This document shows, in pieces, positions 10,294-19,896 of a stretch of DNA of 64,000 nucleotides. The position numbers were made by a program, and so were the translations under genes. The notes under the pieces are model-generated. The model was not told the DNA's origin, made no database searches, and saw nothing but the letters and a program-made list of their open reading frames with translations. Origin of the DNA: Enterococcus sp. MMGLQ5-1 (GTDB taxonomy: Bacteria > Bacillota > Bacilli > Lactobacillales > Streptococcaceae); the NCBI RefSeq assembly GCF_013155265.1, contig NZ_JABJXU010000008.1, forward strand, positions 89,171-153,170. Direction: 5' to 3'. Numbering within the stretch: position 1 is the first letter of the stretch; every line of letters starts with the position of its first letter.

Positions 10294-11067
10294 TTATAAC
10301 AGCTGATAATGCTTTAAAGCATATTGAATACCACCATCGAGGTTGGTTTTGGTAACAAAATCTGCAATATTTTTTAGACCCTCAACAGCATTACCCATAG
10401 CAATTTTATGGTCGCAAGCTTCAAATAGGTCAAAATCATTTGGTCCATCTCCAAAAGCAAAGGTTGGCACCTGTAGCTTCATTAGTTTCAGGGTTTGTTT
10501 AACACCAGTTCCTTTATTATTTTCGCCTAATACAACATCTACAATATTTGGATTATTTCTGAAAAAAGTTAATTCTGGGAAAGCTTCTTGATAAGCAAGG
10601 TATGAATCATCATCTTTTAGAATGATTAATAATAAATTAATATGATTAAGTTTATCAATCTGATCTTCAATGGCTGGTAAATGCTGGTTGATGGATTGAT
10701 ATGCCTTAGCCATTGTTTCACTGTGCTGCTTGGTCCAAAATTCAGCTTCATTGTAAAATACAATTTCCTGCTGTTTTTTTTCAGCAATTGAAATGAAGCC
10801 TTTAGCAATCGAGGCTGGAATGACCGCATCAAATAAAACCTGGCCTTCAATTTCAATTAATTGACCGTTCATGGCAATCATAGAATTAATGCCTGATTCT
10901 GCCATGATATCACGTACCTCAAAAGTTGAACGACCAGACGCAATCACTGGTAAAACATTATTTTTTTTTAGCTGAAGAATAGTTTGAGCAACATTTTGGT
11001 CAACTTTAGAATGCTCGTTAAGTAAAGTACCATCTAAGTCAAAAAAACAAATTGCCTTGGGTTTCAT
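10294..11067 (-). CDS. Cof-type HAD-IIB family phosphatase (copy 1)
   Basis: Haloacid-dehalogenase hydrolase of the sugar-phosphatase (Cof) type, 257 residues. Motif I is FFDLDGTLLNE (about 8-18) with nucleophile and acid Asp. Motif II is PVIASGRS, followed by a C2 cap in the middle. Motif IV is FGDGPNDFDLFEA near residue 210. Substrates of this family are small phosphorylated sugars or cofactors and cannot be read from sequence. It lies 32 bases downstream of a close paralogue on the same strand, so the two are probably co-transcribed. Confidence 0.9.
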   Translation of the reverse strand: MKPKAICFFDLDGTLLNEHSKVDQNVAQTILQLKKNNVLPVIASGRSTFEVRDIMAESGINSMIAMNGQLIEIEGQVLFDAVIPASIAKGFISIAEKKQQEIVFYNEAEFWTKQHSETMAKAYQSINQHLPAIEDQIDKLNHINLLLIILKDDDSYLAYQEAFPELTFFRNNPNIVDVVLGENNKGTGVKQTLKLMKLQVPTFAFGDGPNDFDLFEACDHKIAMGNAVEGLKNIADFVTKTNLDGGIQYALKHYQLL

Positions 11068-11099
11068 TATAATCTCCTTATTTTTTATTATCTCTTTAT

Positions 11100-11879
11100 T
11101 TAAATCAGTTTAAAATGACGTAATGCCTTTTCAATACCCCGTTCGTTATTGCTAGCAGTAATATAATTGGCAATATTTTTTAGTGGCTTGACTGCATTAC
11201 CCATTGCAATTTTATGATTGCAGGCTTCTAATAAGGCAAAATCATTATTGCCATCTCCAAAGGCAAAACTCGGTTTATCCTGAATTTTTAGTAGCTCTTG
11301 TAATTTTTTAACGCCGGTTCCCTTATTGGTGCCTTGATTAGTAACATCAATTGAATAAGGTGAGTTACGAAAGAATGCTAGGCTTGGATAGGCCTTTTGG
11401 TAAATTGTACTTGCCTGTGGTTGCTGGTTGCCGACTAAGAGCATTGAAAATTTTTTTTGACTAATTATTTCAGTATTAATCTCAGGTGATGGCACCTTAA
11501 AATGCTGATAGTGTTTGATGAGATTTTGATTTTTGCCTGAGCAAAAAATTTGTTCAGGTGTATAGTAAGCAATTTCATCGTTCATTTTTCTTGAAAAATG
11601 AATTAATGAGTAGATGGTTTTAGCTGGTATTGCTTCTCTATAGACTTCCTTATCGTCAATTTCAATATACATACCGTTCATTGCAATTAGGGTAGTTATG
11701 TTAGAATCCGCCATAATCCCTTTGACTTCACGCTTCGTTCTTCCGGTTGCGATAACAGGTAGGATATGATTCTTTTTTAATTGCCCAATTGTTTTTTGAA
11801 TGTCGGGTGTTATCTCAGCATTTTGATTGAGTAATGTACCGTCTAAATCAAAGAAGACAACGCCTTGGTAGTTATTCAT
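11100..11879 (-). CDS. Cof-type HAD-IIB family phosphatase (copy 2)
   Basis: Upstream paralogue of the preceding entry, 259 residues. It has the same layout: FFDLDGTLLNQ at about 9-19, PVIATGRTKREV as motif II, and FGDGNNDFALLEACNHKIAMGN as motif IV region. The two proteins share the same order of motifs and similar ends, so they came from a tandem duplication. They differ strongly in the cap, which in this family sets substrate choice. AAAGGAG precedes the ATG. Confidence 0.9.
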   Translation of the reverse strand: MNNYQGVVFFDLDGTLLNQNAEITPDIQKTIGQLKKNHILPVIATGRTKREVKGIMADSNITTLIAMNGMYIEIDDKEVYREAIPAKTIYSLIHFSRKMNDEIAYYTPEQIFCSGKNQNLIKHYQHFKVPSPEINTEIISQKKFSMLLVGNQQPQASTIYQKAYPSLAFFRNSPYSIDVTNQGTNKGTGVKKLQELLKIQDKPSFAFGDGNNDFALLEACNHKIAMGNAVKPLKNIANYITASNNERGIEKALRHFKLI

Positions 11880-12096
11880 TTGAACTCCTTTAGATATCAG
11901 ATTAAATTAATTATAGCATAAGCTGTTTTAGGCATAAAACAAAAAATAAAAAACGATTTGGGTTTAAAATTTAAAAGAAGGTCGCACAAAGAACGCTATA
12001 GCAACGTATAGCATGGTGACAAGCTGTCTTAACTGCTTTTCGCTCAGGCTTCATCTGCTAGTATGTGAAGCCAGTAAGTTTCGAATATTAAATAAA

Positions 12097-12123
12097 GAGG
12101 TTAGGACATTTTGTCCCAACCTC
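12097..12123 (-). terminator. Terminator behind ltaS (GGTTAGGAC family)
   Basis: GAGGTTAGGACA and GTCCCAACCTC form a stem around TTTT, seven bases beyond the ltaS stop codon. The same word recurs as a terminator at 25791, 42824, 50355 and 52075. The rest of the spacer 11880-12096 shows no gene. Confidence 0.75.
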
Positions 12124-12129
12124 TTAAAA

Positions 12130-14277
12130 TTATTTTGCTTCACTTGTACTTGAGCTATTTTCCGCACTTGATGCTTGAGTTGGATTTAGCTCTTGATAGG
12201 ATTCAGTCTTGAATAGGGATTGAGTCGTCTTATCACCGTTTTCTGAATAGATGCTAGTTGAGTCATCACCCTTTTCCTTTTCAATTGTCTTAAGCTGTCC
12301 AAGCTGATCTTTATAGTTGATTTTACTCGGATCAACATTTTCTAACCCACTGTCCTTATAAAAGCGCAGTAAATCACCATTATTGATTTGATCAGAAATT
12401 GCCAATTGCTTTTGGACTGCTTCTTTATCATTTTTAATTAATGTGGTTGTATTTTCATCTGGATTTGTAATTTCAACTCCAGTTTCGGTATTGTAAACAC
12501 GATCACCGACCACTGTAATTTCTTTTGAGACGAAGTTGTTATTTCTAAATGCGACAATTTGATCGTGGTCTGCTGATAATAAATCCTGACCTAATTGTAA
12601 ATATTTTGATGTATCCACGCCTAAGAAATGAAGGAGTGTTGGCAGAGCATCAATCTCGCCACCGTAGGTGTGATTAATATGTCCCTCTGTATCGCCAGGG
12701 TTTACAATCATATATGGCACACGCTGCATCATAGCATTATTATAGTCATTCCAAGTTTCAGCATCCATACCAAGTAGTGGTGCTAATGATGTATTTCTCG
12801 AATTGGAAATACCGTAATGGTCACCATATAGAACAATAATTGAATTATCGTATAAGCCAGAAGCTTTCAAATAATCAAAAAATTCCTTAACTGCTGTATC
12901 AAGATAATTTGCAGTAGCAAAGTAGCCATTGATTGTATCGTCATCAGTAGTGGCTAATGGGAAGCCAGACTCAGCATTGGTAAACTGCTCATATGGATAG
13001 TGATTACTTACAGTGATAAATTTGGTATAAAATGGTTGCTGCAAATGCTCCAGATAACGAATTGACTGTTCAAAAAATGGCTTATCATGCAAACCATATT
13101 GGAATGAATTGTCTGCTGTAACATCGTAATAGCTTGAGTCAAAGAAATAATTGTAGCCAAATTGCTTATAGGTTTCATTGCGATTCCAAAAGGTCCCGGC
13201 GTTACCGTGAAAAACCGCAGAAGTGTAGCCGCCATTTTGAGCTAGAATATTTGGCGCTGCTTCAAACGTATTTTTACCACCAAGCTGAGTAAAGAGGGAG
13301 CCTTGATTAAGACCAAATAAGCTGTTTTCAAACATTGTTTCAGCATCACTTGTTTTACCCGCCTTAACTTGGTTGAAAAAGTTATCAAAGGCATAGGTTT
13401 CTTGGCTATGAAATAGTGAATTTAAAAATGGTGTAACTTCATGTTGAACACCGTTCTCATCAGTTAGCTTATAGTCAATCAAAAACTGCTGAAAGCTTTC
13501 CAAATGGATATAGATAACATTTTTACCCTTTGCTTTGCCATAATACTGTGGATTAGGTGCGGCATAATGCTCGCTCACATACTCAGTAACACTTGATAAA
13601 TCCTGAGGTGTTGCCTTGGCACGGATTTGATTCGTATTATAGGTCTGAATGCCATCATAAATTGTGAAGGCATTTAAGCCCAGATATTTAACGAGATAGT
13701 CTCTTGAAAAGGTTCTGGTTAGTAATTCTGAACGATCAGTTTCAGCTAAAAATAAATTGGCTGAGAAGGTCAGAATTGCAATCCATGATACAGCAAAGGC
13801 AGCTCTTTTATTGAATGGCTTGTGGTCTACTTTAAAACGTTTAGTTATTTTTAGCCCGATTAAAACAAAGAAATCTATAATATAGATTAAATCCCAGAAT
13901 CTAAATAGCTGGATGGCGCTTTCACCTAAACCAGAGGCCACCTTACTAGAGCCTAATACTGTGTTGATTGTAATAAAGTCTGAGAATTCACGATAATAAA
14001 CCGAATTGGCAAATAAAACGATATTTAATAGGAAATATAGTATAAATAGTACACTATAAAAGACCTTAGTATTCTTGAAATAAAGCGCTATACTTAAGAA
14101 AAATAGCCCAGTAGCCAACGGATTAAGAAATAAAATAATATATTGGAAGATACTGTCAATTTCAAGATGGAAATCAACGAAATAGGCAAATATCGTCTTA
14201 AACCAATAGATTATTAGTAAAATAATAATTAGACCGAGACGTGTCTTGAAAAAATTTTTAAGTTTAGTAATCAGCAC
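12130..14277 (-). CDS. ltaS: Lipoteichoic acid synthase (LtaS-type sulfatase-fold enzyme)
   Basis: Transfers glycerol phosphate from phosphatidylglycerol to the growing lipoteichoic acid chain outside the membrane. Five membrane segments lie in residues 13-175. The extracellular sulfatase-fold domain begins near 250. IHLESFQQF (258-266) holds the metal-binding Glu, and Thr309 in KAGKTSDAE is the nucleophile position. The 150-residue tail past the catalytic core is Ser/Glu-rich and polar. The start is a GTG (14275-14277) eight bases after AAAGGA. Some Firmicutes have several LtaS paralogues (synthase, primase, stress forms); which one this is cannot be decided here. Confidence 0.9.
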   Translation of the reverse strand: MLITKLKNFFKTRLGLIIILLIIYWFKTIFAYFVDFHLEIDSIFQYIILFLNPLATGLFFLSIALYFKNTKVFYSVLFILYFLLNIVLFANSVYYREFSDFITINTVLGSSKVASGLGESAIQLFRFWDLIYIIDFFVLIGLKITKRFKVDHKPFNKRAAFAVSWIAILTFSANLFLAETDRSELLTRTFSRDYLVKYLGLNAFTIYDGIQTYNTNQIRAKATPQDLSSVTEYVSEHYAAPNPQYYGKAKGKNVIYIHLESFQQFLIDYKLTDENGVQHEVTPFLNSLFHSQETYAFDNFFNQVKAGKTSDAETMFENSLFGLNQGSLFTQLGGKNTFEAAPNILAQNGGYTSAVFHGNAGTFWNRNETYKQFGYNYFFDSSYYDVTADNSFQYGLHDKPFFEQSIRYLEHLQQPFYTKFITVSNHYPYEQFTNAESGFPLATTDDDTINGYFATANYLDTAVKEFFDYLKASGLYDNSIIVLYGDHYGISNSRNTSLAPLLGMDAETWNDYNNAMMQRVPYMIVNPGDTEGHINHTYGGEIDALPTLLHFLGVDTSKYLQLGQDLLSADHDQIVAFRNNNFVSKEITVVGDRVYNTETGVEITNPDENTTTLIKNDKEAVQKQLAISDQINNGDLLRFYKDSGLENVDPSKINYKDQLGQLKTIEKEKGDDSTSIYSENGDKTTQSLFKTESYQELNPTQASSAENSSSTSEAK

Positions 14278-14469
14278 GAGTTATGTCCTTTCCGAAAGAC
14301 AATTAATTATTAGTTAGATTAGATAATAAAAATGTCTAAATTATAATTAGTAAGTAATTGTCAATATACAGATATGAAAATCAATCTCTCAAAATTTTAC
14401 TCTCAAATAAAATACAAGTCAATTAGAATTAAAAATCTTAGGGAAAATTTAAACATCTCTAAATAATTT

Positions 14470-14478
14470 TGATATACT
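14470..14478 (+). promoter_or_regulatory. Extended -10 promoter element of the rRNA methyltransferase operon
   Basis: TGATATACT is an extended -10 box (TG-N-TATACT). Transcription would begin around 14484-14486, on or next to the A of the ATG at 14485. No clear -35 hexamer is seen at the expected distance, which is usual for extended -10 promoters. Confidence 0.55.
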
Positions 14479-14484
14479 GTGATT

Positions 14485-15666
14485 ATGACTAAAATTAGAA
14501 TTACAGAAAAACTAAAAAAACAAATTATAGCAGGCAAGCAATTGCTTTTAATGCAAGATTTTTCAAATGCACCGCAGCAATTAAAGCCTTTACCAAATAA
14601 TCAAGTGGTAGAGCTGGTTGATGCTCATAATGAATGCGTCGCGAGTGCTTATTTATCAACTCAAAACAAAGGTATCGGCTGGGTTTATAGTCTTAAAAAT
14701 GAAGCGTTTACTCACCAATTATTAGTTGAACGTTTTCAAAATGCCAAAAGGCTTCGTTCTCAGTATTTTGGGAATTCATTAACAAATGCATTTTGTCTTT
14801 TTAATGATGAAGGCGATTATTTGGGTGGTCTTAGAGTAGAATTATATCATGATTTTGCTGTTTTTTCTTGGTATAACGCTTTCATTGCCCAAAATCAGGC
14901 TCTAATTATTTCAGCATTTCAGACTGTTTTTCCAGAGGTAAGGGGTGGTTATGCTAAAAATAGGTTTAAGGGAGCAAAGCAGGAATCAAGCCATCTTTTT
15001 GGTGAATCACATTCAGAAGTGAATATTATTTTTGAAAATGGCATTCAATACGCGACACATCTCGATGATGGCTTAATGACAGGTATCTTTTTGGATCAGC
15101 GTGAGGTTAGAGGACGATTATTAGATCATTATGCGCAGGGTAGGAGTGTTCTCAATCTTTTTAGCTACACCGCGGCATTTAGTGTAGCTGCTGCAATGGG
15201 TGGTGCACTTGAAACGACTAGTGTTGATTTAGCCAAACGAAGTATTGAGCTGAGCAAGGCTCATTTTGAATTAAATCAGATTGATTTAAGCGCACATCGT
15301 CTTGTAGTGATGGATACCTTTGAATATTTTAAATATGCCAAGCGTAAGGCATTAAAATATGATTTGATTATTATTGATCCGCCAAGCTTCGCCCGAAATA
15401 AGCGCAAGGTTTTCTCGGTTCAAAAGAATTATCAGGAGCTAATTGATGGGGCGCTTTCACTGCTTAATCCGAATGGTTTAATTGTTGCTTCTACTAATGC
15501 TCAGAATTATCCGATTGCTGATTTCAAAAAAATGCTGCAAAATAGTTTGAAAAGGTATCACTATGAATTTAAAGAAGTGTTCAGATTACCAAGTGATTAT
15601 CGGAGTAATCCTAAGCAAAATGATTCAAATTATTTAAAAGTTTTTGTAATTGAGGTGAAAAAATGA
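14485..15666 (+). CDS. Class I SAM-dependent rRNA methyltransferase (RlmI/YwbD-like)
   Basis: COG1092-type enzyme that methylates cytosine in 23S rRNA. The SAM site is VLNLFSYTAAFSVAAAMGGA, followed by SVDLAKRS. The catalytic motif is IIIDPPSFARNK, in the last third. The N-terminus is PUA-like. A start at ATG 14485 is chosen rather than GTG 14479. An extended -10 box (TG-A-TATACT, 14470-14478) ends six bases before this ATG and there is no ribosome binding site, so the message may be leaderless. It overlaps aroD by four bases (ATGA) and heads the operon with aroD, yqeG, yqeH, hprK and lgt. Confidence 0.85.
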   Translation: MTKIRITEKLKKQIIAGKQLLLMQDFSNAPQQLKPLPNNQVVELVDAHNECVASAYLSTQNKGIGWVYSLKNEAFTHQLLVERFQNAKRLRSQYFGNSLTNAFCLFNDEGDYLGGLRVELYHDFAVFSWYNAFIAQNQALIISAFQTVFPEVRGGYAKNRFKGAKQESSHLFGESHSEVNIIFENGIQYATHLDDGLMTGIFLDQREVRGRLLDHYAQGRSVLNLFSYTAAFSVAAAMGGALETTSVDLAKRSIELSKAHFELNQIDLSAHRLVVMDTFEYFKYAKRKALKYDLIIIDPPSFARNKRKVFSVQKNYQELIDGALSLLNPNGLIVASTNAQNYPIADFKKMLQNSLKRYHYEFKEVFRLPSDYRSNPKQNDSNYLKVFVIEVKK

Positions 15667-16352
15667 CTAAAATTGTAGCACCAATTCTAATAAAAAATCT
15701 TGAGCAATCAATCAATACTGAGCAATATCAAGATGCTGATATTATCGAATGGCGTGTTGATTATACGGATTTCGAGGCAATTGTTGAGGTTGCAAAGGCT
15801 TTAAAGGCTCAATTCCGTCAACCCTTACTGTTCACTATTAGAACCAAATCAGAGGGGGGTAATTTAGACTTAACAATTGATGCCTATCTTGAATTGCAAA
15901 AGCAGTTGATTGCCATTCAGCCTGCATATTTAGATTTTGAATTTTTTTCATATTCGGAGGTCTATGCGGAATTTAATCAATGCTGCCAAGAAAATGGTGT
16001 TAAGGTGGTAGCTAGCTATCATAATTTTGATGAAACGCCAACAGATTTGGAATATAGATTATCAAAGATGTTAGTTTTAAAGCCAGCAATTGTGAAAATT
16101 GCTGTGATGCCCATTAATTTTTTAGATGTGACCTTAGTTTTATCGTTGACAGCGCGCTACGCTGCAATTAACAAGACTAAGCTAGTAACCATGTCGATGG
16201 GGGAGCTAGGTAAGTTTACTCGCGTTTCTGGTCATTTAACTGGTTCTGCATGGACCTTTGCAAGTGTGGCAGCAAGTTCTGCGCCAGGTCAGCTATCGAT
16301 TGCCGAAACGAAACAATTATTGAATACATTTAAAGGAAAATATAATGATTGA
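15663..16352 (+). CDS. aroD: 3-dehydroquinate dehydratase, type I
   Basis: Third step of the shikimate pathway: dehydroquinate to dehydroshikimate through a Schiff base. The type I fold is recognised from EWRVDY near the start (about 29-34), the catalytic His in VVASYHNFDETP, the Schiff-base Lys in KPAIVKIAVMP, and the C-terminal GSAWTFASV segment. The 229-residue length fits. The ATG overlaps the stop codon of the methyltransferase, so the two are translationally coupled. It is separated from other aro genes. Confidence 0.94.
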   Translation: MTKIVAPILIKNLEQSINTEQYQDADIIEWRVDYTDFEAIVEVAKALKAQFRQPLLFTIRTKSEGGNLDLTIDAYLELQKQLIAIQPAYLDFEFFSYSEVYAEFNQCCQENGVKVVASYHNFDETPTDLEYRLSKMLVLKPAIVKIAVMPINFLDVTLVLSLTARYAAINKTKLVTMSMGELGKFTRVSGHLTGSAWTFASVAASSAPGQLSIAETKQLLNTFKGKYND

Positions 16353-16869
16353 AGATTATAAACCGACGTGGTTGATTGAGCGAATCTACCATATTAAACC
16401 TGCTGATTTTCAGAGCAGAGGCTTTAAGGCTGTTTTAGTGGATTTGGATAATACATTAATCGCTTGGGATAATCCAAATGGCACTAAGGAATTACGTGAT
16501 TGGTTAAAGGAGATGGCAGAGGCTGAAATGCCTGTTCTTGTCGTTTCAAATAATAATGCTAAAAGGGTAAAAAAGGCAGTCGAGCCTTTTGGTATTTTAT
16601 TTATTAGTCGTGCGATGAAGCCCTTTAGCTTAGGAATAAAGCGTGCATTAAAGCAATTATGCCTTAATAAAAATGAAGTCGTTTTTATTGGGGATCAATT
16701 AATGACTGATATTCGAGCTGCTAACCGTGTTGGCATTAAGAGTATTTTAGTGCGCCCCTTAGTTGAAAGTGATGCTTGGAGCACTAAGATTAATCGAGCT
16801 CGTGAAAAGCGAGTTTGGCGAAAATTAGCAAGTAGTTATGATATGCGCTTTCAGGATAAATTGATATGA
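16345..16869 (+). CDS. yqeG: YqeG-family HAD IIIA phosphatase
   Basis: 174 residues. VLVDLDNTLIAW (about 31-42) is HAD motif I with both catalytic Asp residues; VVSNNNAKR is motif II and FIGDQLMTDIRAAN motif III/IV. The family is conserved in Firmicutes and related to mitochondrial PGP phosphatase, but the substrate in bacteria is not firmly known. It overlaps aroD by eight bases and precedes yqeH, the standard gene pair. Confidence 0.92.
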   Translation: MIEDYKPTWLIERIYHIKPADFQSRGFKAVLVDLDNTLIAWDNPNGTKELRDWLKEMAEAEMPVLVVSNNNAKRVKKAVEPFGILFISRAMKPFSLGIKRALKQLCLNKNEVVFIGDQLMTDIRAANRVGIKSILVRPLVESDAWSTKINRAREKRVWRKLASSYDMRFQDKLI

Positions 16870-16918
16870 TAAGACTAGAAATAATTTGGGCTTAATAATG
16901 AGAGAATAGGAATGGTAG

Positions 16919-18031
16919 ATGGTAGAGGAAATTTTATTTTGTATCGGTTGTGGTGCTCAGATTCAAACAGAGGAAGAAAGCAAATCTGGCTATACACCCA
17001 ATTCGGTCTTAAAAAAAGGGCTTGAAACAGGTCAACTTTATTGTAAACGATGCTTTAGATTGCGGAACTACAATGAAATTCAAGATGTTAATATAGCGGA
17101 TGATGAATTTCTGAAATTATTGAATGAGGTTGGTCAATCGGATAGTTTAATTGTTAATGTAATTGATATTTTTGATTTTAATGGCTCATTAATTCCTAGT
17201 TTAACGCGTTTTGTAGGCAAAAATCCGATATTAATGGTCGCTAATAAACGAGATATATTGCCAAAATCAATTAAGGATAGTCGAATCAGACAATGGCTGC
17301 TTGAACAAGCACACCAAGCAGGTATAAAGCCTGTTGATGTTATTTTAACCTCGGCGCATAAAAAGCAAGCGATTGAGCCCGTTGTGTCAGCAATTGAAAA
17401 ATATCGTGCTGGCAAGGATGTCTATGTAGTTGGTGTGACAAATGTCGGAAAATCAACCTTAATTAATCAAATTATTAATTTTTCAACTGGGACAAACAAC
17501 ATTATCACGACTAGCCGGTTTCCGGGAACAACATTAGATAAAATTGAAATACCACTTTCTGACGGTCAGGTATTGTTTGATACACCCGGAATTATTCATC
17601 GACATCAGATGGCACATTACATTGGTGCTCAAGATTTAAAAATTGTTTCGCCTCAAAAAGAAATCAAGCCAAAAACGTATCAATTAAATCAAGAACAAAC
17701 CTTATTTTTGGCAGGATTAGCTAGATTTGATTTCATTCAGGGAGAACGACAAAGCTTTACTGGTTATTTTTCAAATGACTTGGCGATTCATCGCACAAAA
17801 TTAGAAAAAGCAGCTGATTTTTATCAAAAACACCTTGGAGAGCTAATTCAACCGCCTCGTCCAGAGGAAGTATCTGGATTTCCTAAGCTCGTTCGTCATG
17901 AATTTAGTATTAAAGAACCGACAGATATCGTTTTTTCAGGCTTAGGCTGGCTAAAAGTACGTGAAAAAGCAGTAGTTGCTGCATGGGTGCCACAGGGTGT
18001 CAGTGTTATCATCAGAAAGTCAATTATTTAG
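16919..18031 (+). CDS. yqeH: Ribosome biogenesis GTPase YqeH
   Basis: Circularly permuted GTPase needed for 30S subunit assembly. A zinc finger opens the protein (CIGCG at 8-12, then YCKRCFRLRNY near 43-53). The G motifs come in permuted order: NKRD (G4), TSAHKKQ (G5), GVTNVGKSTL (G1), and DTPG (G3). The C-terminal domain is beta-rich. The start ATG at 16919 is preceded only by a weak AGGAA; another ATG seven bases upstream is out of frame. In many Firmicutes the cluster continues with yhbY and nadD, but here hprK follows instead. Confidence 0.95.
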   Translation: MVEEILFCIGCGAQIQTEEESKSGYTPNSVLKKGLETGQLYCKRCFRLRNYNEIQDVNIADDEFLKLLNEVGQSDSLIVNVIDIFDFNGSLIPSLTRFVGKNPILMVANKRDILPKSIKDSRIRQWLLEQAHQAGIKPVDVILTSAHKKQAIEPVVSAIEKYRAGKDVYVVGVTNVGKSTLINQIINFSTGTNNIITTSRFPGTTLDKIEIPLSDGQVLFDTPGIIHRHQMAHYIGAQDLKIVSPQKEIKPKTYQLNQEQTLFLAGLARFDFIQGERQSFTGYFSNDLAIHRTKLEKAADFYQKHLGELIQPPRPEEVSGFPKLVRHEFSIKEPTDIVFSGLGWLKVREKAVVAAWVPQGVSVIIRKSII

Positions 18032-18052
18032 TGATAAGGGGAGAGTAGATAG

Positions 18053-18997
18053 ATGAGCGAGTTTGTAAAGGTTAATCAATTGGTTAACAAAATTAATCTA
18101 GAGGTCGTCTCTGGTAATCAACAGTCATTGGAACGAAAAATTACAACGGCAGATATTTCACGTCCTGGTTTGGAATTAACCGGCTATTTTAGCTACTATA
18201 CACACGAGCGTATTCAGATGTTTGGTAAAAAGGAAGTTTCATTTTCTGAGCAAATGGTACCGAGTGAGCGTTTAATGATTATGCGGAAACTGACTTGTCA
18301 AGATACACCAGCAATCATTGTGGCGAGAGGCCTAGAGGTTGCAGAAGAGATGAAGATTGCCGCCGAAGAGAAAAATGTACCTATTTTACGTTCAACCGTT
18401 GCAACCAGTCGCTTGGTTGGAGAGGTTTCGAGCTTTTTAGATGACCGTCTAGCAAGTCGAACAAGCATTCATGGCGTGCTAATGGATATTTATGGCTTGG
18501 GAGTTTTGATCCAAGGTGACAGTGGCATCGGTAAGAGTGAAACCGGCTTGGAATTATTAAAGCGTGGGCATCGCCTAGTGGCTGATGACCGCGTTGATGT
18601 TTATCAAAAGGACGAGCTGACTGCTGTCGGTGAACCGCCTAAAATTTTAGAGCATATGCTTGAAATTAGAGGTGTTGGGATTATCGATGTCATGAATCTC
18701 TTTGGTGCCTCTGCCGTTCGTAATTCAATGCAGGTTCAGCTTGCTATCTATCTTGAAAACTTTTCAACGGATAAGGCGTATGACCGCTTGGGTAATGGCA
18801 CGCAAAACATTTCGATTGCGGGTGTTGACATCCCACAGCTAAAAATTCCTGTTAAAACTGGGCGAAATCTTTCAATTATTATTGAGGCTGCAGCGATGAA
18901 TTTTAGAGCAAAAACAATGGGCTTTGATGCAACTGCGGAATTTGGCAAGCGCTTAGATCGATTGATTAATCAAAATTCATCGGAAGGTGAGGCTTAA
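18053..18997 (+). CDS. hprK: HPr kinase/phosphorylase
   Basis: Phosphorylates HPr on Ser46 in response to glycolytic intermediates, creating the corepressor of CcpA, and removes the phosphate again. The P-loop is [10 protein letters not shown] (about 155-164). The family signature [15 protein letters not shown] follows at about 204-218. The 314-residue length is normal. GGGGAGAG precedes the ATG. Its stop codon shares one base with the lgt start codon. The cre boxes at pflB and at the sugar operon in this window are potential end targets of this pathway. Confidence 0.97.
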   Translation: MSEFVKVNQLVNKINLEVVSGNQQSLERKITTADISRPGLELTGYFSYYTHERIQMFGKKEVSFSEQMVPSERLMIMRKLTCQDTPAIIVARGLEVAEEMKIAAEEKNVPILRSTVATSRLVGEVSSFLDDRLASRTSIHGVLMDIYGLGVLIQGDSGIGKSETGLELLKRGHRLVADDRVDVYQKDELTAVGEPPKILEHMLEIRGVGIIDVMNLFGASAVRNSMQVQLAIYLENFSTDKAYDRLGNGTQNISIAGVDIPQLKIPVKTGRNLSIIIEAAAMNFRAKTMGFDATAEFGKRLDRLINQNSSEGEA

Positions 18998-19791
18998 TGT
19001 TATTTAGTATTGATCCTATTGCGCTTCGTTTTTTTGGATTAGAAATTCACTGGTATGCGATAATTATTTTAGCTGGAGCAATCGCAGGGGTTTATCTTGC
19101 CCAAAAGGAAGCAGTTAGACAAGGCTTAAAGTCAGATGATATTTTAGATTTCGTACTTATTACTTTTCCAATTGCTATTATTGGGGCACGAATTTATTAT
19201 GTGATATTTGATTTACAGGCGTATCGAGAAAATCCCTTGGCCGTTTTTGCAATTTGGCAAGGAGGGCTTGCCATTTATGGTGGCTTAATTGCTGGCTTTA
19301 TTTGTCTGCTTGTTTTTACTTATTACCGTGTGATACCAAGAATGAAGTTTTTGGATATTGCGACGCCAAGTGTGATTTTAGGTCAAGCAGTTGGCAGATG
19401 GGGGAACTTTGTTAATCAGGAGGCTTACGGTGAACCAACAACCTATCATTTTTTGAAGGAAACATTGCACCTGCCCGATTTTATTGTGAATCAAATGAGG
19501 GTGGACGGTGTGTACCATCAGCCCACCTTTTTATATGAATCAATTTGGAATCTGATTGGCTTTGTTATTTTGATTTTGCTTCGCCATCAAAAATGGGTGA
19601 AGTCTGGTCAGCTATTTGCCTTTTATCTGATTTGGTACGGCGTTGGTCGATTTTTTATCGAGGGCCTGCGAACAGACAGCCTAATGATTGGTGATACTAT
19701 TCGAGTATCACAAGTATTATCGCTTGTGCTCGTATCTGTCGGTATTGGTATTTTTGCTTATCTGATAAAAAAGAAACCAATCGTTAAGTAG
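18997..19791 (+). CDS. lgt: Prolipoprotein diacylglyceryl transferase
   Basis: Integral membrane enzyme that moves diacylglycerol from phosphatidylglycerol onto the lipobox cysteine of prelipoproteins. Seven hydrophobic segments are visible. IHWYAIIILAGA is the N-terminal conserved region and GRWGNFVNQEAYGEPT (about 132-147) the Lgt signature. The one-base overlap with hprK is the usual hprK-lgt arrangement. The two lipobox-bearing binding proteins at 33745 and 53358 are expected substrates. Confidence 0.96.
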   Translation: MLFSIDPIALRFFGLEIHWYAIIILAGAIAGVYLAQKEAVRQGLKSDDILDFVLITFPIAIIGARIYYVIFDLQAYRENPLAVFAIWQGGLAIYGGLIAGFICLLVFTYYRVIPRMKFLDIATPSVILGQAVGRWGNFVNQEAYGEPTTYHFLKETLHLPDFIVNQMRVDGVYHQPTFLYESIWNLIGFVILILLRHQKWVKSGQLFAFYLIWYGVGRFFIEGLRTDSLMIGDTIRVSQVLSLVLVSVGIGIFAYLIKKKPIVK

Positions 19792-19815
19792 AATTGAAGC
19801 AGCATGATTATAAAT

Positions 19816-19857
19816 AAAAAAGAGTTCTCGTCTGAGATGACAAGAATTCTTTTTTTA
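19816..19857 (+). terminator. Terminator after lgt
   Basis: AAAAAAGAGTTCTCGTC pairs with GACAAGAATTCTTTTTTT (two G-U pairs). The T tract makes it the end of the 14.5-19.8 kb operon. The A-rich 5' arm would also serve the convergent ABC-F gene. Confidence 0.88.
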
Positions 19858-19896
19858 TTTATCAGAGCTGTTTTTCGGTAAATATAGAGTCTATGC

